A DNA stretch of 64,000 nt from Phylloscopus collybita (Eukaryota > Chordata > Aves > Passeriformes > Phylloscopidae): the NCBI GenBank assembly GCA_027886175.1, contig JAJNNQ010000078.1, forward strand, positions 3,782,001 to 3,846,000, read 5' to 3'. Of the stretch, positions 49,869-63,359 are shown piece by piece. The stretch's first letter is position 1; each line of letters opens with the position of its first letter. The translations under genes were made by a program, and so were the position numbers. The notes beneath the pieces are model-generated. The model searched no databases, was not told where the DNA came from, and saw only the letters and a list, made by a program, of their open reading frames with translations.

Positions 49869-52800
49869 TGGTGTCCCATGGAAAAGAGCCACCGTTCGTG
49901 TCTAATGCTCTCTATTTGCCGCTGGGATCCTGCCCACAAGAATTCCACTTAAATTCCATGCAAATGAGGATATCTCGCAGTTGCATTCTCCCAAGAGATG
50001 GAAGTTTGTGTGCCCTTGTAGTTCCAAAGGCCTCCTATAAACTGACATAAGGAACGTGAGGTGGAGACTTTGGTGTCCCATTGAAAAGGGTCACCGTTAG
50101 TGTCTAATGCAGTCTGCCTGGAACTAGGCTCATGCCTGCTGAAATTCCACAAAAATGAGGATATCTCCCAGATGGAATCTACCACCAGATGGAAGTTTAT
50201 CTTCCTTTGTAGTGCCAAAGGCATCCTACAAACTGACATCAGGAACGTGAGATGGAGACTTTGGTTTCCCATGGAAAAGGGCCACCGTTCTTGTCTAATG
50301 CTATCTGGCGACTTTTCGGATTCTGCCGACTAAAATTCCACTAAAATTCCATTCAAATGAGGATATCTCCCTGGTGCAATCTACCACCAGATGAATTTTC
50401 CTTTGCCTTTGTAGTGCCTAAGGCCTCTTACAAACTGACATCAGGAACGTGAGGTGGAGACATTGGTTTCCCATGGAAAAATGCCACCGTTTTTGTCTAA
50501 TGCTGTCTGCCGGCCACTGGGCTTATGCCGTCTTAAATTCCATACAAATGGGGATATCTCCCAGATAGAATCCACCACGACTTGGATGTTTGTCTGCCCT
50601 TGCAGTGTTAAGGCCTCCAACACACAGACATCAGGAACCTGGAGTGAAGACATTGGTTTCCCATGGAAAGGGGCCACTGCTCGTGTCTAATGCAGTCTAC
50701 CTGCCACTGTGGTTCTGCCTTCTAAAATTGCATAGAAATGAGGATATCTCCCAGGAACAATCTACTACCAGATGGAAGTTTGTCTTCCCGTGTAATTCCA
50801 AAGGCCTCCTACAAATTTTCATCAGGAACGTGAGGTGGAGACTTTGGTTTCCCATGGAAAAGGGCCACCGGTCAAATCTAATGCTGTCTGCCTGCCACTG
50901 GGCTTATGGCAGCTAAAATTGCATACAAATGAGGATGTCTCCCAGATGCAATCTACCACCAGTTGGAAATTTTCCTGGCCTTGTAGTGCCAAAGGCCTCC
51001 TACAAACGGACATCAGGAATGTGGGGTGGAGACTTTTATTTCCCAAGGAAATGGGCCACCGTTCTTGTCTGATGCTGTTTGCTGGCTACTCGGCTTCTGC
51101 ATACTAAAATTCCAGTAAAATTCCATACAAAGAAGGATATCTCCCTGATGGAATATACAACGAGATGGAAGTATGCAGCCCTTGTAGTGCCAAAGGCCTC
51201 CTACAAACTGACATCAGGAACCTGGAGTGGAGACTTTGGTTTCCCATGGAAATGGGACAGCGTTCGTGTCTAATGATGTTTGCCTGCCACAAGGCTTCTG
51301 CCTATTAAAATTCCAATAAAATTCTATACCATTGAAGATGTCTCTCACGTGCAATCTACCACCAAATGGAAGTTTGTCTCCCCCTGTAGAGCAAAAGGCT
51401 TCCTACAAATTGACATCAAGAAGCTGGGGTGGAGACTTTGGTTTCCCATGGCAAAGGGCCACGGTTCCTGTCTAATGCTGTCTGCCTGCCAGTGGGCTTA
51501 TGGCTACTAAAATTACATACAAATGAGGATATCTCCCAGATGCAATATGCCACCAGTTGGAAGTTTGTCTCGTCTTGTAGTGCCAGAGGCCTCCTAGAAA
51601 ATGACATCAGGAACCTGGGGTGGAGACTTTGGTTTCCCATGGAAATGGGCCACTATTCATGTCTAATTCTGTCTGCCTGCCGCTAGGATTCTGCCTACTA
51701 AAATTCCACTAAAATTCCATACAAATGCGAATATCTCCCAGGTGCAAACTAACACCAGATGGAAGTTTCTCTGCCCTTATGTTTCCAAAGGCCTCCTACA
51801 AACTGCCATCAGAAACCTAGGGTGGAGACTTTGGTTTCCCATGGAAAAGGACCACCGTTCCTGTCTAATGCTGTCTGCCTGGCACTGTGGTTATGACTGC
51901 TGAAGTTCCATACAAATGAGGATATCTCCCAGATGCAATATGCCACCAGATGGAAGTTTGTCTGCTCTTGCAGTGCCAAAGGCCTCCTTTATACTGACAT
52001 TCGGAACCTGGCGTGGAGACTTTGGTTTCCTATGGAAAAGGCCCACCGTTCATGTTTAATGCTCTCTGTCTGCAACTGGGCTTCTGAGTACTAAAATACC
52101 ACTAAAATTCCATACAAATAAGGACATCTACGAGGTGCGATCCACCACGCGATGGAGGTTTGTCTGCCCTTGTAGTGCCAAAGGCCTCCTACAAACTGAC
52201 ATCAGGAGCCTGGGTTGGAGACTTTGTTTTCCCATGGAAAAGGGCCACCGTTCGTGTCTAATGCTGTCTGCCTGCCACTGGGCTTCTATCTGCTGAAATT
52301 CCATACAAATGTGGATATCTTCCCGATGCAATCAACCACCAGACGGAAGTTTTTCTGCCCTTGTACTGTCAATGGCCTACTAAAACCTGACATCGGGAAC
52401 GTGGTGTGGAGACTTTGGTTTCCCTAGGAAAAGGACCACCGTTCCTGTCTAATGCTGTCTGCATGGCACTGTGGTTATGACTGCTGAAGGTCCATACAAA
52501 TGAGGATATCTCCCAGGAGCAATCTACCACCAGGTGGAAGTTTGTCTACCCTTGTACTGCCGAAGTCCTCCTAGTAACGGACATCAGGAACGTGGGGTGG
52601 AGACTTTGGTTTCCCATAAAAATGGGCCACCGTTCGTGTCTAATGCTGTCTGCCTGCCACTGGGGATCTTCGTAATAAAATTCCAATAAAATTCCAGAGA
52701 AATGAGGATATCTCCCAGGTGCAATCTACCACCAGATGAAAGTTTGTCTGCCCTTGTAATGCCAAAGGCCTCCTACAAACTGACATCAGGATTCTGGAAA

Positions 52801-55800
52801 GGAGGCTTTGGTTTCCCATGGAAAAGGGGCACCCTTGTTGTTTAATGCTGTCTGCCTGCCACTGGGCTTATGACTACTGAAATTACATACAAATGAGGAT
52901 ATCTCCCTAACAAAATTTCCCACCAGATGGAAGTTTGTCTGCCCTTTTAATGCCAAAGGCCTACTAAAAACTGACATCAGGAGCCTGGTTGGAGACTTTG
53001 TTTTCCCATGGAAAAGGGCCACCGTTCCTCTCTAATGCTGTCTGCCTGCCACTGGGCTTCTACCTGATGAAATTCCACAAAAATGAGGATATCTCAACGA
53101 TGCAATCAACCACCAGACGGAAATTTGTCTGCCCTTGTAGTGCCAAAGGCCTCCTAGAAACGGACATCAGGAACGAGGGGTGGAGACTTTGGTTTTCCAT
53201 CAAATGGGCCATTTTTCTTGTCTAATGCTGTCTGCCTGCCACGGGGTTTCTTCCTACTAAAATTCCACTAAAACTCCATAAAAATGAGGATATCTCCCAG
53301 GTGAAATCTACAACCAGATGGAAGTTTCTCTGCCCTTATATTGGAAAACGTCTCCTACAAAGTGACATCAGCAACATGGGGTGGAGATTTTGGTTTCCCA
53401 TGGAAAACAGCCACTGTTCGTGTGTAATGCTGTCTGCCAGATACAGGGATTATGCCTACTAAAATTCCACTAAAATTCCATACAAATGAGGATACCTCCC
53501 AGGTGCAATCTACCACCAAATGGAAGTTTGTCTGCCCTTGTAGTGTTAAAGGCTTCCTACAAATTAACATCAGGAACCTGGGGCGTAGACTTTGGTTTCC
53601 CATGGAAAAGGTCCATTGTTCGTGTCTAATGCTGTCTGCCTGGCACTGTGGTTATGACTGCTGCAGTTCCATACAAATGCTAATAAGTCCCAGGTGCAAT
53701 CTACCACCAGGTGGAAGTTTGTCTGCCCTTGAAGTTCCAAAGGCCTCCTAAAAATTGACATCAGGAACGTGCGGTGGAGACTTTGTTTTCCCATGGAAAT
53801 GGGCCACCCTTTTTGTCTAATGCTATGTGCCTGCCACTGGGCGTATGCCTAGTAAAATTCCATAAAAATGAGGATATCTCCCAGATGGAGTCTACCACCA
53901 GTTGAAAGTTTGTCTGCCCTTGTAATGCAACGGCCTCCTACAAACTGACATCAGGAACCTGGAGAGGACGCTTTGGTTTCCCATGGAAAAGGTCCACCCT
54001 TGGTGTTTAATGCTGTCTCCTTGCCACTGACGTATGACTACTGAAATTACATACAAATGAGGATATCTCCCAGACGCAATATGCCACCAGATGGAAATTT
54101 GTCTGCTCTTGCAGTGCCAAAGGCCTCCTTCAAACTGACATTCGGAACCTCACCTGGAGACTTTGGTTTCCTATAGAAAAGGCCCACCATTCATGTTTAA
54201 TGCTGTCTGTCTGCCATTGGGCATCTGAGTACTAAAATACCACTAAAATTCCATAAAAATGAGGATATCTCCCAGGTGCAATTTACCACCAGGTGGAAGT
54301 TTGTCAGCCCTTGCAGTGCCAAAAGCCTCCTAAAAACTGACATCAGGAACATAGGATGGATAATTTGTTTTTACATGGAAAGGGGCCACCGTTTGTGTCT
54401 AATGCTGTCTGCCTGCCAGTGGGCAGAAGCCTACCAAAATTCCCTACAAATGAGGATATCTCCCAAATGCAATTTCCCACCAGATGGAAGTTTGTCTGCC
54501 CTTTTAATGCCAAAGGCCTCCTACAAACTGACATGAGGAGCCTGGGTTGGAGACTTTGTTTTCCCATGGAAAAGGGCCACCGTTCGTGTCTATTGCTGTC
54601 TGCCTGCCACTGGGCTTTTACCTGCTGAAATTCCATACAAATGAGGATATCTCCCCGATGCAATCAGCCACCAGACGGAAGTTTGTTTGCCCTTGTACTG
54701 CCAAAGGCCTCCTAAAACCTGACATCAGGAACGTGGCTTGGAGACTTTGGCTGCCCATGGGAAAAGGGCCACCGTTCATGACTAATGCTGTCTGCCTGCC
54801 ACTGGGCTTCTACCTGCTGAAGTTCCATACAAATGAGGATATCTCCCCGATGCAATCAACCACCAGACGGAAGTTTGTCTACCTTTGTAGTGTCAAAGGC
54901 CTCCTAGAAACGGACATCAGGAACGTGGGGTGGAGACTTTGGTTTCCCATAAAAATGGGCCATTGTTCGTGTCTAATGCTGTCTGCCTGCCACTGTGCTT
55001 CTTCCTACTAAAATTCCACTAAAACTCCATAGAAATGAGGATATCTCCCAGGTGCAATCTACAACCAGATGGAAGTTTCTCTGCCCTTATATTGGAAAAC
55101 GCCTCCTACAAAGTGACATCAGCAACATGGGGTGGAGATTTTGGTTTCCCATGGAAAAGGGCCACTGTTCGTGTCTAATGCTGTCTGCCTGCCACTGGAG
55201 TTATGCCTACTGAAATTCCTCACAAATGAGGACATTTCCCAGATGGAATCTCCCACCAGTTGGAAGTTTGTTTGCCCTTCTAGTGCCAAAGGCCTCCTAA
55301 AAACTGACATCAGGAACCTGGGGTGGAGACTTTGGTTTCTCATGGAAATGGGCCACCGTTCATGTCTAATAATGTCTGTCGGCCATTGGGCTTCTACCTA
55401 CGAAAATTCCACTGAAATTCCATACAAATGAAGACATCTCCCGGGTGCAGTCTAGCGCCAGATATAAGTTTTTCTGCCCTTGTATTTCCAAAGGCCTTCT
55501 ATAAACTGACATGAGGAGCCTGGAGTGGACACTTTGGTTTCCCATGGATATGGGCCAGGGTTCGTGTGTAAAGCAGTCTGCCTGCTGCTGGATTTCTGCC
55601 TACTTTAATACCACTGAAATTCCATAAAAATGAGGATATCTCCCAGGTGCAATCTACCACCAGATGGAAGTTTTTCTGCCCTTGTACTTCCAAAGGCCTC
55701 TTGCAAACTAATATCAGGAACGTGGGGTAGAGACTTCGGTTTCCCATGGAAAAGGACCACCGTTTGTGTCTAATGCTGTCTGCCTGACACTGGGGTTATG

Positions 55801-58316
55801 CCTGCTGAAATTCCTCACAAATGAGGATATCTCCCGCACGGAATCTACCACCAGTTGGAAGTTTATCTGCCCTTGTAGTGCCAAAGGCCTCCTACAAACT
55901 GACATCAGGCACGTGAGATGGAGACTTTGGTTTCCCAAGGAAATGGACCACAGTTCGTGTCTAATGCTGTCTGCGAGACACTGGGCTTATGCCGACTAAA
56001 ATTCCACTAAAATTCTATACAAATGAGGATGTCTCCCAGGTGCAATCTACCAGCAGATGGAAGTTTGTCTGCCCCTGTAGAGCCAAAGGCTTCCTACAAA
56101 TTGACATCAAGAACCTGAGGCGGAGACTTTGGTTTCCCATGGAAAAGGGCCACCGTTCACGTCTAATACTGTCTGCCTGCCACTGGGCTTATGGCTATTA
56201 AAATTACATACAAATGAGGATATCTCCTAGATGCAATATGCCACCAATTGGAACTTTGTCTCCTCCTGTAGTGCCAGAGGCCTCCTAGAAAATGACATGA
56301 GGAACCTGGGGTGGAGACTTTGGTTTCCCATGGAAATGAGCCACTATTCATGTCTAATTCTGTCTACCTGCAGCTGGGATTCTGTCTACTAATATTCCAC
56401 TAAAATTCCATACAAATGAGTATATCTCCCAGGTGCAATCTAACACCAGATGGAAGATTCTCTGCCCTTGTGTTTCCAAAGGCCTCCTACAAACTGCCAT
56501 CAGGAACCTGGGGTGGAGACTTTGCTTTCCCATGGAAAAGGACCACCGTTCCTGTCTGATGCTGTCTGCCTGGCACTGTGGTGATGACTGCTGAAGTTCC
56601 ATACAAATGAGGATATCTCCCAGGTGTAATCTACCACTGGGTGGAAGTTTTTCTGCCCCCGTAGTGCCAAAGGCCACCTAAAAACTGACATCCCGAACGG
56701 GGGGTGGAGACTTTTGTTTCCCAAAGAAATGCCCACCGTTCCTGTCTAATGCTGTCTGGCAGCCACTGGCCTTATGCCTACTAAAATTCCACTAAAATTC
56801 TATAGAAATGAGGTTATCTCCCAGGTGCAATCTACCACCAGATGGAAGTTTGCCTGCCGTTGTATTTCCAAAGGCCTCCAACAAACTGACATCAGGAACG
56901 TGAGGTGGAGACTTTGCTTTCCCATGGAAAAGGTCCATTGTTCGTGTCTAATGCTGTCTGCCTGCCACTGGGCTTCTGCCTGCTGAAATTCCATACAAAT
57001 GAGGGTATCTCCTCGATTCAATCAAACACAAGACGGAACTTTGTCTGCCCTTGTAGTGCCAAAGGCCTCCTACAAAATGACACCCGGAACCCGGAGTGGA
57101 GGCTTTGGTTTCCCATAGAAATGGGCCATTGTTCGTGTCTAATGCTGTCTGCCTGCCACTGGGTTTCTTCCTACTAAAATTCCACTAAAATTCCATAGAA
57201 ATGAGGATATATCCAGGTGCAATCTACAACCAGATGGAAGTTTTTCTGCCCTTATATTGGAAAACGCCTCCTACAATGAGACATCAGCAACGTGGGGTGG
57301 AGATTTTGGTTTTCCATGGAAATGGGCCACTGTTCGTGTCCAATGCTGTCTGCGTGCCACTTGGCTTCTGCCTTCTGAAATCCCATACAAATGAGCATAT
57401 CTCGCCGATGCAATCAACCACCAGATGGAAGTTTGTCTGCCCTTTTAATGCCAAAGGCCTCCTACAAACTGACATGAGGAGCCTGGGTTGGAGACTTTGG
57501 TTTCCCATGGATATTGGCCAGCGTTCGTGTGTAATGCTGTCTGCCTGCCGCTGGACTTCTGCCTACTAAAATACCACTAAAATTCCATACAAATGGCGAT
57601 ATCTCCCAGGTCCAATCTACCACCAGATGGAAATTTTTCTGCCCTTGTAGTTCCATTTGCCTCTTAATGACTGACATCAGGAACGTGGGATGGAGACTTT
57701 GGTTTCCCATGGAAAAGGGCACCGTTCGTGTCTAATGCTATCTGCCTGCCACTGGAGTTAGGCCTTCTGAAATTCCTCACAAATGAGGATATCTCCCAGG
57801 TGCAATCTACCACCAGATAGAAGTTTGTCTGCCCTTGTAATTCCAAAGGCCTCCTACAAATTGTCATCAGGAACCTGGGGCGGAGACTTTGGTTTCCCAT
57901 GGAAAAGGGCCACCGTTCGTGTCTAATGCTGTCTGCCTGCCACTGGGCTTATGGGTACTAAAATTACATACAAATGAGGATGTCTCCCAGATGCAATATG
58001 CCACCAATTGGAAGTTTGTCCCCTCTTGTAGTGCCAGAGGCCTCCTAGAAAATGACATCAGGATCATGGGTTGGAGACTTTGGTTTCCTATGGAAATGGG
58101 CCACTATTCATGTCTAATTCTGTCTACATGCTGCTGGGATTCTGCCTACTAAAATTCCACTAAAATGCCATAAAAATGAGTATATCTCCCAGCTACAACC
58201 TAACACCAGATGGAAGTTTCTCTGCCCTTGTATTTCCAAAGGCCTCCTACAAACTGCCATCAGGAACCTAGGGTGGAGACTTTGGTTTCCCATGGAAAAG
58301 GTCCATTGTTCATGTC

Positions 58317-60662
58317 TAATGCTGTCTGCCTGCCACTGGGCTTCTGCCTGCTGAAATTCCATACAAATGAGGATATCTCCTCGATGCAATCGACCACCAG
58401 ATGGAACTTTGTCTGCTCTTGTAGTGCCAAAGGCCTCCTACAAACTCACATCAGGAACCTGGAGTGGAGACTTTGGTTTCCCATGGAAATGGGTCAGCGT
58501 TCGTGTCTAATGACTTGCGTCTGCCACTAGGCTTCTGCCTATTAAAATCCCACTAAAATTCCATACAAATGAGGATGTCTCCCAGGTGCAATCTACCACC
58601 AGATGGAAGTTTGTCTGCCTCTGTAGTGCCAAATGCCTCCTAAAAACTGACGTCAGGAACGTGGGGTGGAGACTTTGGTTTCCCATGGAAAAGGGGCACC
58701 GTTCGTGTCTAATGCTGTCTGCCTGTCACTGGTGTTATGCCTGCTGAAATACCTCACAAATGAGGATATCTCCCAGATGCAATATGCCAGCAGTTGGAAG
58801 TTTGTCTCCTCCTGTAGTGCCAGAGGTCTCCTAAAAACTGACATCAGGAACGTGGGGTGGAGACTTTGTTTTTCCATGGAAAGAGGCCACCGTTCGTGTC
58901 TAATGCTGTCTGCCTGCCAGTGGGCATATGCCTACCAAAGTTCCATACATCTGAGGATATCTCCCAAATGCAATTTCCCACCAGATGAAAGTTTGTCTGC
59001 CCTTTTAATGCCAAAGGCCTCCTACAAACTGACATGAGGAGCCTGGGTTGGAGACTTTGGTTTCCCATGGATATTGGCCAGCGTTCGTGTGTAATGCTGT
59101 CTGCCTGCCGCTGGACTTCTGCCTACTAAAATTCCACTAAAATTCTATACAAATGAGGATATCTCCCAGGTGCAATCTACCACCAGATGGAAGTTTGTCT
59201 GCCCTTGTAGTTCCAAAGGCCTCCTACAAACTGACATCAGGAACGTGAGGTGGAGACTTTGGTTTCCCATGGAAAAGGTCCATTGTTCATGTCTAATGCT
59301 GTCTGCGTGCCACTGGGCTTCTGCCTGCTGAAATTCCATACAAATGAGGATATCTCCTCGATGCAATCAACCACCAGACGGAACTTTGTCTGCCCTTCTA
59401 GTGCCAAACGCCTCCTTCAAACTGACATCAGGATCCTGGATTGGAAACTTTGGTTTCCCATGGAAATGGGCCAGCGTTCGTGTCTAATGATGTGTGCCTG
59501 CCACGAGGCTTCTGCCTATTAAAATTCCACTAAAATTCCATAGAAATGAGGATGTCTCCCAGGTGCAATCTACCACCAGATGGAAGTTTGTCTGCCCCTG
59601 TAGAGCCAAAGGCTTCCTACAAATTGACATCAGGAACCTGGGGCGGAGACTTTGGTTTCCCTTTGAAAAGGACCAACGTTCCTGTCTAATGCTGTCTGCC
59701 TGGCACTGTGCTTATGACTGCTGAAGTTCAATACAAATGAGGATATCTCCCAGGTGCAATCTACCACCAGGTGGACGTTTGTTTGCCCTCTTTGTGCCAA
59801 AGGCCTCGTAAAAACTGACATCAGGATCGTGGGGTGGAGACTTTGGTTTCCCAAGGTAATGGGCCACCGTTTGCGGCTAATGCTGCCTGCCAGCCACTGG
59901 GCTTATGCCTACTAAAATTCCACTAAAATTCTACACAAATGAGGATATCTCCCAGGTGCAATCTATAACCAGATGGAAGTTTGTCTGCCCTTGTAGTTCC
60001 AAACGCCTCCTAAAAACTGAAATCAGGAACGTGGGTTGGAGACTTTCTTCTCCCATGGAAATGGGCCACCGTTTGTGTCTAATGCTAGGTGCCTGCCACT
60101 GGGCTTCTTCCTACTAAAATTCCACTAAAATTCCATAGAAATGAGGATATCTCCCAGGTGCAATCTACCACCAGATGGAAGTTTCTCTGCCCTTATATTG
60201 GAAAACGCCTCCTACAAAGTGACATCAGCAACGTGGGGTGGAGGTTTTGGTTTCCCATGGAAAAGGTCCATTGTTCGTGTCTAATGCTGTCTGCCTGTCA
60301 CTGGGGTTATGCCTGCTGAAATTCCTCACAAATGAAGATATCTCCCAGATGCAATATGCCAGCAGTTGGAAGTTTGTCTCCACTTGTAGTGCCAGAGGCC
60401 TCCTAAAAACCGACATCAGGAACGTGGGGTGGAGACTTTGTTTTTCCATGGAAAGAGGCCACCGTTCGTGTTTAATGCTGTTTGACTGCAAGTGGGCATA
60501 TGCCTACCAAAGTTCCATACATATGAGGATATCTCCCAAATGCAATTTCCCACCAGATGGAAGTTTGTCTGCCCTTGCAGTTCCAAACGCCTCCTAAAAA
60601 CTGAAATCAGGAACGTGGGTTGGAGACTTTCTTCTCCCATGGAAATGGGCCAGCGTTCGTGT
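58317..60662 (-). repeat. right inverted arm
   Basis: Reverse complement of 5191-7346 at near-identity. For example, 59905-60117 pairs with 5736-5948, where all 70 translated codons give the same residues. It contains one extra monomer at about 59655-59850. The outer limit at 60662 pairs with 5191, where the left side changes to the 499-bp satellite; here the 191-bp satellite simply continues. Confidence 0.88.
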
Positions 60663-63359
60663 CTAATGATGTGTGCCTGCCACTAGGCTTCTGCCTATTA
60701 AAATTCCACTAAAATTCCATACAAATGAGGATGTCTCCCAGGTGCAATCTACCACCAGATGGAAGATTGTGTGCCCATTTAGAGCCAAAGGCTTCTTACA
60801 AACTGACATCAGGAACGTGCGGTGGAGACTTTGGTTTCCCATGGAAATGGGCCACCGTTTGTGTATAATGCTATGTGCCTGCCACTGGGCTTATGCCTAG
60901 TAAAATCCCATACAAATGAGGATATCTCCCAGATGGAGTCTACCACCAGTTGAAAGTTTGTCTGCCCTTGTAATGCCAACGGCCTCCTACAAATTGACAT
61001 CAGGAATCTGGAAAGGACGCTTTGGTTTCCCATGGAAAAGGGCCACCCTTGGTGTTTAATGCTGTCTCCCTGCAAGTGGGCATATGCCTACTAAAATTCC
61101 CTACAAATGAGGATATCTCCCAAATGCAATTTCCCACCAGATGGAAGTTTGTCTGCCCGTTTAATGCCAAAGTCCTCCGACAACCTGACATCAGGAATGT
61201 GGGATGGAGACTTTGGTTTCCCTAGGAAACGGGCCACTGTTCCTGTCTAATTCTCTCTGCCTTCCGCTGGGATTCTGCCTACTAACAATCCACTAAAATT
61301 CCATAGAAATGAGGATATCTCCCAGGTGCAATCTACAACCAGATGGAAGTTTCTCTGCCCTTATATTGGAAAACGCCTCCTACAAAGTTACATTTGTAAC
61401 ATGGGGTGGAGATTTTGGTTTCCCATGGAAAAGGGCCACTCTTTGTGTCTAATGCTGTCTACCTGTCATTAGGGTTATGCCTGTTGAAATTCCTCACAAA
61501 TGAGGATATCTCCCCGATGCAATCAACCACCAGATGGAAGTGTGTCTGCCCTTGTAGTGCCAAAAGCCTCCTTCAAACTGACATCAGGAACATAGTATGG
61601 ATAATTTGTTTTTCCATGGAAAAGGGCCACCGTTCCTGTCTAATGCTGTCTGCCTGGCACTGTGGTTATGACTGCTGAAGTTCCTCACAAATGAGGATAT
61701 CTCCCACACGGAATCTACCACCAGTTGGAAGTTTGTCTGCCCTTGTAGTGCCAAAGGACTTCTAAAAACTGACATCAGGAACAAGGGGTGGAGACATTGT
61801 TTTCCCATGGAAATGGACCACCGTTCGTGTCTAATGCTGTCTGCCTGCCACTGGGGTTATGCCTACTAAAATTCCACTAAAATTCTATTCAAATGAGGAT
61901 ATCTCCCAGGTGCAATCTACCACCAGATGGAAGTTTGTCTGCCCTTGTAGGTCCTAAGGCCTCCTACAAACTGACATCAGGAACGTGAGATGGAGACTTT
62001 GGTTTCCCATGGAAAAGGTCCATTGTTCGTGTCTAATGCTGTCTGCCTGCCAATGGGTTCCTGCCTGCTGAAATTCCATACAAATGAGGATATCTCCTCG
62101 ATGCAATCAACCACCAGACGGAACTTTGTCGGCCCTTGTAGTGCCAAAGGCCTCCTACAAACTGACACCCGGAACCTGGAGTGGAAACTTTGGTTTCCAT
62201 GGAAAAGGGCCACCGTTCTTCTCTGATGCTGTCTGCTGGCCACTCGGCTTCTGCATACTAAAATTCCAATAAAATTCCATACAAAGAAGGATATCTCCAT
62301 GATGGAATATACAACGAGATGGAATTTTGTAGACCTTGTAGTCCAAAGGCCTCCTGCAAACTGACATCAGGAACGTGGGGTGGAGACTTTGGTTTTCCAA
62401 GGAAAAGGTCCACCGTTCCTGTCTAATGCTGTCTGCCTGTCACATGGCTTATGGCTGCAAAAATTGCATACAAATGAGGATATCTCCCAGGTGCAATCTA
62501 CCACCAGTTGGAAGTTTTTCTAACCTTGTAGTGCCAAAGGTCTCCTACCAACTGACATCAGGAGACTGGGGTAGAGACCTTCGTGTCCCATGAAAAAGAG
62601 GCACCGTTTGTGTTTTATGCTCTCTGCCGATCATTTGGATTCTGCCTACTAAAATTCCACTAAAATTCCATGCAAATGAGGATATCTATCACGTGCAATC
62701 TACCACCAGTTGGAAGTTTGTCTACCCTTATAGTGCCAAAAGCCTCGTATAAATTATCATCAGGAATGTGGGGTGGAGATATTGGTTTCCCATGAAAAAG
62801 CCACCATTCGTGTCTAATGCTGTCTGCCTGCCACTGGGCTTCTGCCTGCTGAAATTCCATACAAATGAGGGTATCTCCTCGATTCAATCAACCACAAGAC
62901 GGAACTTTGTCTGCCCCTGTAGTGCCAAAGGCCTCCCACAAACTGACATCAGGAACCTGGAGTTGAAACTTTGCGTTCCCTTGGAAATGGGCCAGCGTTC
63001 GTGTCTAATGATGTGTGCCTGCAACTAGGCTTCTGCCTATTAAAATTCCACTAAAATACCATACAAATGAGGATGTCTCCCAGGTGCAATCTAAACCAGA
63101 TGGATGTTTCTCTGCCCTTGTAGTGCCAAAGGCCTCCTAAAAACTGACAGCAGGAAAGTGGGGTGAAGACTTTCTTTTCGCATGGAAATGGGCCACCGTT
63201 TGTGTCTAATCCTATGTGCCTGCCACTGGGCTTCTTCCTACTAAAATTCCACTAATATTCCATGGAAATGAGGATATCTCCCAGGTGCAATCTACCACCA
63301 GATGGAAGTTTTTCTGCCCTTGTAGTTCCAAAGGCCTCCTAAAAACTGACATCAGGAAC

